NCBI GenBank assembly: GCA_038025085.1
Contig: CM076141.1
Coordinates: forward strand, 12,030,001 to 12,094,000
Length of the DNA: 64,000 bases
Source of the DNA: Tetragonia tetragonoides
Lineage: Eukaryota > Streptophyta > Magnoliopsida > Caryophyllales > Aizoaceae
Reading direction: 5' to 3'
The position numbers and the translations under genes were made by a program. Each line of letters begins with the position of its first letter. Position 1 is the stretch's first letter. The notes beneath the pieces are model-generated. The model was not told the origin of the DNA and ran no database searches. It worked only from the letters and a program-made list of their open reading frames with translations. Shown here piece after piece: positions 1-13,801 of the stretch.

Positions 1-2858
1 ATAAAAGAATTACAAATTGAGTATTTACAATACAAATACAAACAATGTCTAGAAGTCCTAAAAAGGAGAAAAATACTTGATCTTGATCTTCGTCTTCAAA
101 AGTTGGACTTATTCACAAAGGATTGGTTCATTTACAAAAGAATTGATTTATTTACAAAAGAATTAGTTATTTACAAAAGCGGTTTGAAAGAACGGACAAG
201 GGATTAGTCCAAACGCGGCTTCTTGACTCCAAATTTATTTTTATAATCAGTGAGACACACTTAAAGAATAAATTGGAGAGTTTCATATTTTTGTGGGTTC
301 ATTTGATAATTAAATGAATCGTTCATAGAATCGAACAAAACCGACTTTACGATAATCTGGACAGAACTTCTAGAATTCATATCTCGATCATGACTCAACC
401 AAATTGAGTGCTTTAAAATCCTAAATTGGTTCATTTTACTTCATGTTTCTATTGTAAAAATCTCAAGTCAAGACAGTTGACGATAAATGAGTTATTCACG
501 ATTTACGATCTTTTGGAAGTTATTGGACAGACCATTGATTTTTGATTTATTGAGAATTATTTACAAGTGATATAGGTCTAATATTTAAAGGACGTAGACT
601 AGACATGAAGGTAGTTATGTACACAAAATTTCATGAATTTTAGACAAGTCTAAGTCATTCAACGAAAATAAACAAAAGAACTATACAAAAAGTCCTAATG
701 TTCTAAACTAACCAATTTGTCTTTCATTTTCACAGAACCAAGCTCGGTTTGATTAATTCATTAGAAATCGAAAACACATCCGAATGGAGTGATTTAAAAG
801 CCTAGATTGGTTCTTATTGAGTCTATTATGCAAATCAAAGTTCATCTTTCATTAAGGAGGTGCAAAATACCTCAGACTTTTCAGTTAAGTGAAGTTTATT
901 ATTTCTGGACATATACTCGGTTGGTTAATTTTAGAATTAAATCTACTTCGTTAAACTTGAATTCTTCTTTACAGATTGAATTAGACACACTAAGGACTTC
1001 TTAAAAAATTATCAAGAAAAACACACTATCCTAAGTGGTTAAAGTGTGCCATTTATTTACAAGGTCGAAATCTGAGAAAATTTTCAAAGAGACAGCACTA
1101 CTTTGTCTGTAGACAGATAAAGAAGTCATTTAGAATTCATTTTTTATCCAAAATTGACTAAATATGTGGCTGTAGACAGATAAAGAAGTCCTCTAAATGT
1201 ACTCAGAAATAAACCAAACTCAAAACTTAACCGTTTGTTAGTTATTTAAAGATCTATGGGGTTGGTTAGTTTTAGACACAGAAACTTTAAAATTCATTTG
1301 TGGACAACTGAACCGTTGGATCTCGATGATTTTCATCTCGTTAGAAAGCTCTCTGGACAAAGTTTCCTGTGATACTAATTTCATCAAGTTCCAACCGTTT
1401 GATCTTCCTAGATCTATAAATGAATTCTGCTCTAAAAACTGTCAACTATCCAAATTATTACAACTTTGTACAAAAAAAAATCCGAGGCCTCTATATGCAA
1501 AATGACCTTTTTTATTCAATTTCAAGTATAAAAAAGTAAAAATGGTGATGAGAAAGAGAGAAACATTCATTGATCATACAATTTTGGCACAAGCAACTCT
1601 CTTCCTCACCGCAAAAAATCACTCTCTACAAGCTAGATCTAAGTCCCCCATGGAGACGGATTCGCGTGGGCACTTGAACCCTTACCTAGGAACTTTGGCC
1701 GCTCAAAAGATAGGGTGGTTCATGCCCACACCTTTAAAGAGTCCAACCGGTGAAAATGAGATTATTAAGGAGGATAATAGGGTTTAATAGCAATTTATAT
1801 AAAAAATGAAATGGTTAGTGAAAACACTTAGAAAAAACAATTGAATGAGAGAGATAAAAAATTACCCTTGTGTAGATCTAGAAATCTCAATCTTCAAAAT
1901 TAAGTTAGTTAGTACAAACACTCTTTAGCTTGCACTAACTAGATAAAAAAAGAAGTTTTAGAAATAAGAGAAGTTTTAGAAAAGCTTCAAAAGTTGAAGT
2001 TAGTTAAAAAGATGATAGGAAAACTAGAGAGAGAAGGAGAGTTTTAAGAAGTAGAGATGAGAAAGAGGCAAATGACCCTTAGGTTAGCTTTTTAAGGGGT
2101 ATTTATAAGGGGGGAAAGATGGGTGTGAATTAGGGTTAGGAGAAATGGAGGGTGGGATTTGATGGGAGGTAGATGGTGAGATGGGGGTTGAGAGAATGTG
2201 GATGGGGGGTGACAAATATCACATTTGTGGTGATGGAAGAAGATGGGAGGAATCTTGTGAGGTGGAAGTGAGTAGGAAAGAGAAAAGATGAGATAAGGTG
2301 GGAGAGAAAATAGAAAAGGGAAAAAACAAAACAAAATAAAAAATAATTAAAAAAGAAATAAAAAACGTGGGGGAGGGGGGGAAGATTTTTTTTCTTTTTA
2401 TTTTTCTTCCCCTTTTTTCGGTTGTGAGGGGAGTATTTTTTTTATTTTTATTTTATTTTTTGGGTGGGGGGTTAGTTTATAGAAAAGGAGAGAGTATTTT
2501 GGTATTTCTACTTGATACCATTATTCCTTTTTCTCTTTAGCTATTGGATGGGAACATGAGAATATTGTGATGTCATGCATGACATCATAAGATGATGTCA
2601 TAGAATGATGTCATGCATGACATCATAATTCCAATCCTTATTTATTTTTTGCATTTTCTCTTTTATATTCTTTTTGGATTTTTGATTTATTTTCTTTTTT
2701 GGGCTTTGGGCTTTGCCTTGCTAATTGGTTGGGTCACCTTATGGACCCTAAATCTCCTTTTAGCCCAAATGACTTATTTAATTAAGGTAATTACAGTTAA
2801 TGCTAATATTAACTGTAATAATTATTAAAAGAAATTCAAGTCAAATTCGGCGTCTACA
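1..2858 (-). mobile_element. Long LTR, TGTAGACGCC family, left end outside the window
   Basis: This stretch is repeated almost throughout at about 32097-34958, in the same orientation. The complete copy there has LTR boundaries TGTAGACGCC...GGTCCCACA on the minus strand, so this is the same LTR minus its last ~0.9 kb, which lies before the window. The right border is the minus-strand start at 2858. The adjacent 2859-2888 shows no polypurine tract, so a solo LTR is more likely than a 3' LTR. A minus-strand TATA box (TTATAAAT, about 2101-2108) and a palindrome array (2568-2628) are conserved in both copies. The starting sequence resembles large Ty3/gypsy (Tat/Ogre-like) LTRs; that family assignment is an inference. 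No coding domain is present. Confidence 0.8.
2568..2628. promoter_or_regulatory. Palindrome array in LTR U3
   Basis: Repeats of GATGTCATGCATGACATC and shorter GATGTCAT units lie here. Each is close to a perfect palindrome. The array sits upstream of the LTR's minus-strand TATA box and is also present in the second LTR copy. TGATGTCA resembles bZIP-type cores (TGACGTCA), so an enhancer role is plausible but unproven. Confidence 0.4.
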
Positions 2859-2888
2859 ACCTCTAATCTGCCTAAAATAATAATAATA

Positions 2889-3194
2889 CTCCCTTCGTCC
2901 CACAATGTTATCACTTTGCTTTTTTCATTTGTCCCACACTAATGTTATCACTACTTAAAATGAGATTCTTTTTATTGTCTTTGTACTAGAATACTATCAC
3001 TTATTTTTTCATCTACCTAAATGGGGCCACATGTTTCTCTCTCATCTTCAATTTAAAAGTTTGAATTAAGAGTGTGGACCATATCACAAAAAACAACTCA
3101 ATCAAGGGCAAATGGGAGAACTTTGCATCCTTTTCATTTTTCTTTGGTCTTCGTGCCCAAAAAAAGTGATAACATAAGAGTGGGACGGAGGAAG
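2889..3194. mobile_element. Stowaway-type MITE (Tc1/mariner)
   Basis: The termini are inverted repeats: CTCCCTTCGTCCCAC on the left and GTGGGACGGAGGAAG on the right. TA dinucleotides flank both sides (2887-2888 and 3195-3196). The 306-bp length, the CTCCCTYCGTCCC terminus and the TA target are standard for plant Stowaway MITEs. No coding capacity. Confidence 0.88.
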
Positions 3195-3385
3195 TAATTT
3201 TTAATTTTGGTTTTTCGGTTAACTGCGTCCCATGAAAACGTGAACCTAAACCGAAACGATAAACCGACTTATTTTTCGGTTCGGTTAACCTAACCTATTT
3301 TTGCAATTAAAACGGTTCGGTTAACCTGAAAATCGGTGCAAATTGTCGGTTTTTCGGTTCTGTTTTTTTTTTTTGGACAGCCCTA
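3195..3385. mobile_element. hAT-like MITE fragment
   Basis: The right end reads GGACAGCCCTA, the complement of a TAGGGCTGTCC terminus. The body is rich in CGGTTCGGTTAACC-type words on both strands, typical of small hAT-like repeats whose ends begin (T)AGGGCTGTYC. The left end is not recognisable. The Stowaway element sits directly beside it and the LTR border lies just beyond. Confidence 0.45.
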
Positions 3386-3894
3386 TTACCGCTGGTGCAG
3401 GGCGGCTCTCCGGTGAGCTGGGCGGCGGGGAGAACGCCGGTGAGAGGAAGTAGAGAGAAAAAGAACTCGGGTGAGAGATGGAGAGAGAGAGTGTGTCGTG
3501 AGTGTGAGAGAAGGAAGAGAGAGAAAGTGATGAGGGTTTTTGATCAGTTGTGAAAACTAACTACTTGTCCCATCTTTTCCTTTATATAGACCCCTAGTCA
3601 ACCAAAGTCAATTTCTAATAGGTTTAGGAAAACTTTAAATAATTTTCTGATTTAAATTGCTAATTAAAGATAACTAAAATAATATGAATAATTCTTATTT
3701 ATATATAAAATATTTTAATTAAACTCCTCAACTTTGATAAATATAAATTATGAAAGTCCCATAATAATAATATTATTATGATTTTAATTGAATAAATTGA
3801 ATCCTTGAATGTAAATACGATTTAATTTCCGAAACTCTTTATAAATCATTTATAAAATCAATATAATAATAATAGAAAATATTGGGGTATCACA
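3386..3894 (-). mobile_element. LTR fragment starting TGTGATACCCC
   Basis: On the minus strand the segment starts TGTGATACCCCAATATTTTC at 3894. It runs through an AT-rich U3 to a TATA box (TATATAAAGG, about 3581-3590) and a CT-rich leader, then stops at the hAT-like MITE. The architecture matches the LTR at 23920-37453 (start TGTAATACCCC, TATA, CT-rich leader), so it is probably a related Ty3-type LTR. The downstream part and any internal region are absent. Confidence 0.5.
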
Positions 3895-4050
3895 CTATAA
3901 GTCTCAATAAAAACGGAAAACTACATAAAACAACAATTCAAATTATTTATAGTTGTCATAACTAATAATGACAGTAGGTATGACTATTGAGTGTGGAAAA
4001 GGAAAACAGACCACCTTGTGTGACGGTTTTAGGTCGGGGCTGGCTTCGTT

Positions 4051-4161
4051 CTAAGTAATCACTTCCTTCTCAGGCATGCCATCCTTGTCATGCGTCCATA
4101 CTTCCCTATCAGGCACCCTGGCTTCTTCAACGGGAAAAATGACTTGGATTCCAGGATCCAT
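4051..4161 (-). pseudogene. Short exon-like ORF homologous to 7741-7869
   Basis: A 36-codon minus-strand frame begins MDPGIQVIFP and is rich in acidic and basic residues. Its start context and upstream ~300 bp resemble the frame at 7741-7869, which also begins MDP. The two look like paralogous first exons, probably of the transposon-borne gene family to which the Ulp1-like remains belong. Function is unknown. Confidence 0.35.
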
Positions 4162-4450
4162 TATGTTTATGAGAAAAAGGAATAAGAGTATTGGGGATTT
4201 GCTATGAATACTAAAGGTGAGGAGTAATATACTTGGCGATAAGTCCTTTAAATAGATTAAACTAGGAACTAGGGTTTGAACTACTGTGCTGATTCACGAA
4301 AGATGATAAGAGTATCAATTGTTAAGGGGGCCTCAATTTTGGGTTCCGTTGTAACCAAAAGATATTATACGTTATCTTTTATATATTTGCGGTAGACATA
4401 TGGTAATTTCCTAGAGATATTGTAGGATATTGTTTTCAAACTATCCATAA
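4162..4450. repeat. Direct repeat, copy 1 (copy 2 at about 7870-8170)
   Basis: Both copies share blocks in the same order: a start-codon region, a run ending AGGGTTT, ACTAATGTGCT/ACTACTGTGCT, GATAATAAGAGT-like words, AAGGGGGCCTCAAT / AAGGAGGCCTCAAT, and TATCTTTTACATATTTGCGGT. The same orientation and the same position relative to the MDP-type frames suggest paralogous promoter/5' regions about 3.7 kb apart. Confidence 0.55.
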
Positions 4451-5363
4451 TAATAAAATAAGCTTCACAATAATAGATACAAGATATATTACGTACACAA
4501 TTACTATATGGTAATTTATTAGATACCGATTGCCCTTATAAAACAAACCTATAAATTAAACTTAACTTGTTTTCCCCTTTCGCCACCGTGTAGTTTGTTA
4601 GAGAAATTACTTAACATCTAAGATTTCAACTATCTGTGCGTAACTCACAGAAGGAAATAAGTCTTGGCATTTAAATGTGGAATATATCATTGCATAATAA
4701 AAAGATATTGTACGTATATCTTTTACATATTTGCGCATATTTTCCAAAGGTGAGCTATATATAGTATGATGTGATACAAGAGGAGCGATGCACGCGAAAA
4801 AGATTAAAATTGTCAAAATTCATGGTTGAACTAGTGTGCCACAGTGCTTGTATCTATGTACCTAAGAGAAGGGATCCAATTTGAGATACAAGGATATGAC
4901 AAATTCATAGTAGAATCCGTAGATGTCCAACAACAATCTGTTGCATAAGTTTACAGAATTTAATTAAAGGTAAACTGTTATTATCTGTGACAAAGATTGC
5001 AGAGAAGGATTAAGCAAATAACTACATAGGAAAGCAACATTTGGTAGAACTAACTATGAGAATAGTTAGAACCATAAAGTATTTGGGAGCAACGACAGTT
5101 AACAACATATTGAAACTAGTGAAGCATAATAATTTTTTTGTAATGGCGCGTCAAGCATAAACTGTAGATATTTGCTTACGAAAATCACTAACCACAAATC
5201 ACTGATACTTGTCACAAAATACTTGTCTCTCAAAGTTTCAATCTACGAAAATCACTAACTAAAAATCCATATCCCAAAACCATGAAATTAAATAAATTCG
5301 TTGAAGAACAAAAAATTAGATGTCTCCATCTTCCAAAACCATCTTCCACTCTGCATCCAACTC
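4451..5363. other. No gene recognised
   Basis: AT-rich sequence. A short echo of the neighbouring repeat (a KATATTGTACG word followed by TCTTTTACATATTTGCG) appears near 4700-4735. No coding exon, RNA gene or bounded element was found. Confidence 0.4.
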
Positions 5364-7481
5364 CTAGCTTCGCCACATCTCTATTATCGACTCGTCATTG
5401 TGTTCACTTAGAAGAATTTTGCACAACGTCCTCAGCCGCTCAACTCGCAACTCATCAATCTGCATAATCAATAATGTGCCAAGATTAACACTAAATTTTA
5501 ATTCAATCCCGAAAATAATGGCAATGTTTATCATCATACCGTGTAAAATATATGCGGTCATTCGCATCTACCCTTAACTTCAAAAAATTTATGACGTACA
5601 TGCCACAATCATGCCTACGTACATGAAACAATTAACGGTTAGTCGAAATAACAATTATTAAATCATGAATGGTACACATTCTCAAATGGATGGTTTGTCA
5701 TTATTTTTTTCCTAATTAAATGATGTAGAATAGGGTTGGTAGGAACCAACCTTTAACTTAGTTATGACTAAAAAATGTAGATAAGCTTAGGAGGGATTAT
5801 GATGTACACATTTAACTTACTCATTGGGTGGAATACGTATGGGAGGGATTATAATGTAGTAGAGTGCATCCGCATCAGCATAAAGTGGAGCTAACTTCGG
5901 GGCGTTAAGCATCGGATCATCAGGCAAACAATTCCTCGGGGCTATAATCAGGTGGTTGTGTGCCAAACAAGGCTGTGCATCATAAATTAGGTTAAACAAT
6001 AGCATCATAAATTATGCATGTACGAATATGTAAATCATGTTTATTTACCAGGCCGTTTACTATGGCTAGCGCCAGATCATGATCTGCAACGCCTTTAGAA
6101 TCCAGAACGTACACATGTTTCTGATTAACATGCATCACCAGTAGAAACCATGGCCACGTGGTTCGTCATATAGAGGAATGTATATCTATATATCATCAAC
6201 ATGTCATCATCTCATAATATATTAAAAACTATAATTAATAAAAATTCAAAATCATGATAAAGTTGGCGAACCTCCTCAATGGACTCCACTGAGGGTAGAA
6301 CAAAACTTTAAAGGACACTTTGATAATAATTTTGAAACCCAGTGAATTGTTTGGTTGGGGATGTCGTATCAACCATCACTTCCAACACGAAGCCTTGAAA
6401 ATAATTAGGCAAAAACATCATTTTACTATGTCGCTTAAGTTCTCCACTTTGGAGGTGGTGCATGTACATGTCTATAAACTGTAAAAAAAAAAAACAACAA
6501 AATTACTATTCAGCTTAACAAATACACACAATTATTAAAATAGTTTAACAAAATTATTAAATGTATATACATACAAAATTTTGAAACCAATTATCCGTAA
6601 ATAGACATGTCACGTCAGAAATGACCAACCAAGTTGGATACATAAATGGTCAATAAGCACACATGTCCTTATCCTTTAAATTGAACACCTTATTGCAGAG
6701 AGTTCGTTTTTCCGGCGTTAAAAGATGCAGATAACCCTTAAACAAATCTGTAGGGACTTTATTCAATGGCCAAGTTCATTGTCCACTTCAAGGTCCTACA
6801 AGATATAAATTACATTTCTCACATGACTGAATGAATAAATAGGGTTGTCAAAAACACACTTTAAACAATATTAAGTACCTTGTACGGTGTTCGTTTGCAC
6901 TTCTTTGTACTCTTTGGTGATGGAGTCACGATAGGAGAATTGCATTTAGTTATTGGAGGCGATATCTTTGGTGAATCCTTCAGACAAGGAGAACTCCTCA
7001 AAATTGTAGAATTCTTAAGATTCGGAGAATTCTTAAAATTTGGAGAATTGTTCAAACTAGTATTCACCACCTCTTTCTTCGGAGGAGTACAATCCAAATA
7101 AGTTTCCATCCCTATTGAAAATCGTCTCTCGTTGAACTTCATCAAACGTATGGAGTTATCTAAGTCAATAATTCCTAAGTCAGACTTTATTGAAGGGCTG
7201 AACTCAAGATCAAGCTTCTTCTCCACAGGCCTTCCATTGGTATTTGGAACCTTAGTATGAATGAAGGGGGAATTACAACGTTGTCCATTGTATGTCTCCT
7301 CTTTAGGTTCCTTAGGTTTGGATGGGACACTCTCCACAAATGCCTTATTTGTATAGACTTCCACCAATGTCATAACAGTTTTCCTTAAATTTTGTAAAAT
7401 TGTATCATTATCCTTTACCTCCGGGCGCATGAATTCCATCATCGTTTCAATGTTCGACAACCTACTGCATATTTTCGTCAT
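5364..7481 (-). pseudogene. Ulp1-like (C48) cysteine protease, transposon-associated remnant
   Basis: Several minus-strand pieces in order resemble plant Ulp1-type protease proteins carried by Mutator-like elements. The first is an open 206-residue segment (7481-6861) with a Ser-Pro/Lys-rich tail of SPN/LKNS-type repeats. Next comes LTPEKRTLCNKVFNLKDKD (about 6650-6770). A conserved block follows around 6290-6480. Then WPWFLLVMHVNQKHVYVLDS (about 6060-6160) resembles the HW-x-L ... LDS core of C48 proteases. A C-terminal-like segment ends at 5364. The usual catalytic His before the first Trp is not evident, and stops and frame changes separate the pieces. SUMO-protease-like function is known for the family; here it is probably dead. 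Confidence 0.5.
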
Positions 7482-7740
7482 GTTTATTTCATCATCAAAA
7501 CTAGGTGTTGGACTCTACAACAACAAATGTACAAGAAATGTATTAGAACCTACATTTACGCATCTAAATATCAAGAATAAGGGAGAACAAAACAAAACAA
7601 CAATTCCAAGTAAATTAAAATACAACTTGTTATAGGGATAAAAGAGATGATTTAAAATTAATCGTAAACTATTAAACGTTAGTCATAATGAATTTATAGA
7701 TCAGTTATGGCTATTCTGTTTGAAAAATAATACATACCAT

Positions 7741-7869
7741 TATAGGTAAGGGTTTGGGGTCAATGATGGCTTCTTTCTCGGGATTTACTTCTTTCTCAGA
7801 CTTCTCAATTTCCCTCGCTGGCGACATGACTTATTTCACAGGAGAAATTTTTGGATTTACAGGATCCAT
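7741..7869 (-). pseudogene. Upstream exon of the Ulp1-like remnant
   Basis: The minus strand reads MDPVNPKISPVK, an in-frame stop, then MSPAREIEKSEKEVNPEKEA, and ends before a GTATG donor-like site. It lies upstream of the 206-residue segment and is homologous to 4051-4161. The internal stop indicates decay. Placing it in the same gene is an inference from order and strand. Confidence 0.35.
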
Positions 7870-8170
7870 AATCTTGATGAGAAAGAGGAGTAAAAATAGC
7901 AAGGAATTACTAATGAAATTTGGGGAAACAACGTACAAGTATGCCTGGTAATAGAGATTTAAATAGGAGACAGTAGGAATTAGGGAATTAGGGTTTTTAA
8001 CTAATGTGCTAAATTCAGGGAAGATAATAAGAGTTTCAAATGTTAAGGAGGCCTCAATCGCGGGTTACGTTTTGACCAAACAATATTGTGCTATCTTTTA
8101 CATATTTGCGGTCACTTATGTGGAAAATTCCTAAAAAATTATGAGAGGATATTGATTTCCAGTCGCGTAC

Positions 8171-10528
<2,358 letters not shown>

Positions 10529-12870
10529 TCACTTCCTCAGCCACGGTGCTTGAGCAGGGGTCCATTGGCAAATTTCACCTTCTTTGAACCAAAGACCTGC
10601 AGGGTGAAAGCATAATCAGATAGCAAAATTAATAAAAAGCTTAAAACATGAGAGCATTTTTATCGGCGTTAAGATTTCGGATGTATTTGGGAACAGTTTA
10701 CCAGCCCAATAGAAGAAGTAGATGGAAATTAGTTATCCTACAGAGCAAAATCAGTTCTCAAACCACATGCTATTAGTGCATCAGTGGACACAGCAGAGTG
10801 AGAGACAACAGCACAGGTCAATCCTTAGAAGTTATCTTCCCAAATTCTCCAAGGCAACATGTTCTCTTACACCTTCCTGGTAAAATATCAATTTTGGCAG
10901 GTTGGATCCCAGCTCACGTTCTTGTGATCTCTAGAATCTAATAAGATAGCCTGACCGGACTTTGAACTTCTAGTCTTCTATACTTGACTTGCCATTCACT
11001 ACATCAGTCTAATTTGAGTTTGCCTAAGCATCAAAATAGACTGTTGTACGAGGGCTGTTTAACAAACTAACTCATTTGCATCACATATCTTTAGCTCTCC
11101 ACAATGTCACGTAGCATTTGATTATAATTTATACTCCTATCATCCATAAAGGATATGCCATGAATACAATCACAAAACACAGCCTTGAGAGGAGTACACT
11201 TGAAGTCACCTATTTCACGCTTGCCATTATCAGGGCTGTCGCTCCCATGAACCACATTCCTGCACAGCCAATATAAACTTCAGAATATGTAGCTGATTAC
11301 CAAAGCACATAGTGATTGTGAAATCATAGTTGGTAGGGCAGTCATATATTAAAGTAGGAGGAGGCCAACCTTCCTGTTTGAACAGCAAAATCTCCTCTAA
11401 TAGTTCCTGGTTCAGGTTGAAGAGGATTTGTCGCCCCTATTAGCTTACGTGCTGATGCAACAACTCCAACAACCTCCCAAGCCTAGGATACATTGAAACC
11501 CGCCTCAAGTTTATACTAACGGCATTGCGAGACTCTGAGTAACAAGACTAGTAAGGCCAGTGAATCTTACCATACACACAACAGGACCAGAAAGTATGTA
11601 GTCAATCAGTGTCGTATAAAATGACTTGGCCTTGAGATCCTTGTAGTGCTCCTGTGAGAGTTACCCTTTAATGAGAATTGAGAATAAGAACCCAAAATAA
11701 CATCAACTGTCAAAATCAGTTTGTGTGTTCTGATTCTTCACTACACTAAGGCCCCATTTGATTGAGGGGAAAATAATTTCCAGATTTCCCCTAATCCTGC
11801 TTTAGATAGCATAGATTAGCAAGGGGAGCCTACTGTTTTTTTGTTCTTGTGAATTGTATTAGAGGAAATATTGTCCAAATTGAAAGCATGCTTCTTGACT
11901 TTGCCTATACCTCATTACATTCCAGCCCCGCTTCCAAAAAGCTAGATCCTAGATGATAAAATTATTCGAACAATTCGAGTAAACCTACATAATTAGACAA
12001 GCAAGAATAAGCTTATAAACAATTAATCTAATTCTATTGTACTGTTCATATTCATACAGATAATACACTTAGCAGAAGACAACTAAAACCAATCCAATTA
12101 TGCTAATTCTGGACCTGGTTAAGTCTCTAAGACATCTTTACATCATAAAACAAGTAATCCACATTTTATCAAGTGAACAAGCTAATTAAAAACAAAGATT
12201 ATACGAATTTTGAGAAAGAAACAGAAATGCAAGGCAAACCTGAGCCAATTCTTTAGGACACTGGTACATCTTTAACCCAATCAGCTTAAAACCTTTCTTC
12301 TCAAATCTGGAAATTATCTCTCCAACCTGACACAAAAACCATCACACAACCAACATCAATAACAACACCAAACAACCCTACTTGACTAAATTTACAAAAA
12401 TTAAAATCACTAAAAACAACATTTTCGGATAATTCGAATACAAACTTACAAGGCCACGCGGAACCCCATCAGGTTTCACCATAATGTAGGTCTCCTCAAC
12501 TTGCTCCTAAACCCAAATTATAACAACCCATCAAAAATTAAGACCAAAATCCCAAATGGGTATTCATTAAATGTCAAAAAAATTGTAAGAAAGAGAAAAC
12601 CCACCATAGAGGCAACCAAATGGGGCAGAAAGATGTGAGCTTTTTTGGGGTTTTTCCTTAGAGAAAGAGATTGAGAGAGAGGACATGTTGGTGAATAAGA
12701 GAAAAGGTGGGACTGTAATGAAATGCTGCTAGTTTCTGCTCTTGCCCACGGTGGTTGTTACGCCTGAAAAGAAGGTTGTTGTTCGGGGTTTTAATGGTGG
12801 AGCAGTGAAATAGTGAAGATGAAACGCAGGAGCTTAATCCACTCACAGTCACTGCTCTCATCGCTTCCAT
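10529..12870 (-). CDS. NDPK2: Plastid-type nucleoside diphosphate kinase, 7 exons, transit peptide frameshifted
   Basis: Exons, read downward on the minus strand: 12605-12870, 12450-12506, 12240-12326, 11571-11651, 11370-11482, 11210-11259 and 10529-10596, all with GT/AG introns. Motifs in order are [91 protein letters not shown] (catalytic His) and [14 protein letters not shown]. The enzyme moves the gamma phosphate between nucleoside tri- and diphosphates through a phospho-His. Exon 1 encodes a Ser-rich, basic leader starting MEAMRAV, as in chloroplast NDPK2. At about 12658-12660 the leader frame meets TAA, while the frame joining exon 2 ([18 protein letters not shown]) starts one frame over. 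Exons 2-7 total 456 nt and are uninterrupted. Starting at the ATG ending exon 1 (12607-12605) would give a leaderless 152-residue kinase. The usual GVQRGLV reads GVPRGLV. Family assignment is firm; plastid import from this copy is doubtful. Confidence 0.85.
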
Positions 12871-13801
12871 TTTCTCTCTCTCCCCCTGAACTGAAGATGA
12901 GGTGAGTTCTGGTTAGGGTTTTGTACACTGGGCTGGGTTAAGCTTGGCTTGGGTCAGTGTAGGATATGAGGTTTTGCCTTTTATGTCCACTACCACAAAC
13001 CCATATCCATAGGTGCATTTTTTTTCCTCCTTTTTTTAAAAAAAAAAAAAAATAAATTACGAGGAGACTCGATCTCATTGCAATTTTAGTGAGAGGGAAA
13101 ATAAATTTACTATGTTAGTGAGTATTTGGATTCAAAATTACTCCTCTTATATGATCTAACCATTTGTTATGGGTTTTTTTTTTTAAACGGCAAAATAACC
13201 TTCAACTTTATTGGAAATGAGAATTGAACCCAGATCTCATAGTTGGGAACAAATAGGGGGTGGCATGTCGCATTTGGGTGTTTGAGTAATATTTGTTCAA
13301 TTATCCTAGTGTTTGGCGTTTATAGAGTTGCCGTTTAAAAAGCACGAAGGCAGCACTGGGCACGGCACGAAGCAATCTCAAGTCCTGTGTCCCATACTCC
13401 CATCTCAATTCGATGTCGTTGCTTGTTGATCATAAGGCCATGTCAGATGCCACACCATCTAGTTTTTAATCGAGATAATTAGATTAGATGAGGCCAAACT
13501 CACCCATTTCAAGCAAATAAATCGTGTTAAATTTAAACTTAGAAAGAAGCCAATATATAGAAAACTGTTCTCCAAATGCCACTAGCTAAGACTCTAGATC
13601 GTGGCTGGTACAGCAAAAGAATAAGAATGTAAACACAAGAAACAAAGCTCGATCAAATTAATAGCTATTGAAGATTTAAACCTCCACCTTCCTACCATAA
13701 CATGCCCGCCAAAAATGAGACAAGAGAAAATGAATATCCCCGAAACAATTTTCTTTAAAAAAAAAACTCATTTGTCTTGCCCCATCTATTTTCTGCAGAC
13801 G
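12871..13801. other. Intergenic between NDPK and ABC1K genes
   Basis: Directly upstream of the NDPK start on the minus strand is a CT-rich leader-like stretch. A/T homopolymers lie at about 13020-13055 and 13177-13186. No separate gene was recognised. Confidence 0.4.

Noticed and set aside
1542..1787. Small open frame conserved between the two TGTAGACGCC LTR copies (also 33686-33889)
   Set aside because: It is antisense to the LTR. About nine of 66 residues differ with no sign of constraint, and sequence similarity of the LTR copies alone explains the conservation.
2092..2334. 80-codon minus-strand frame rich in Pro, His and Leu
   Set aside because: It lies in the LTR near its TATA box, has low complexity and no recognisable domain.
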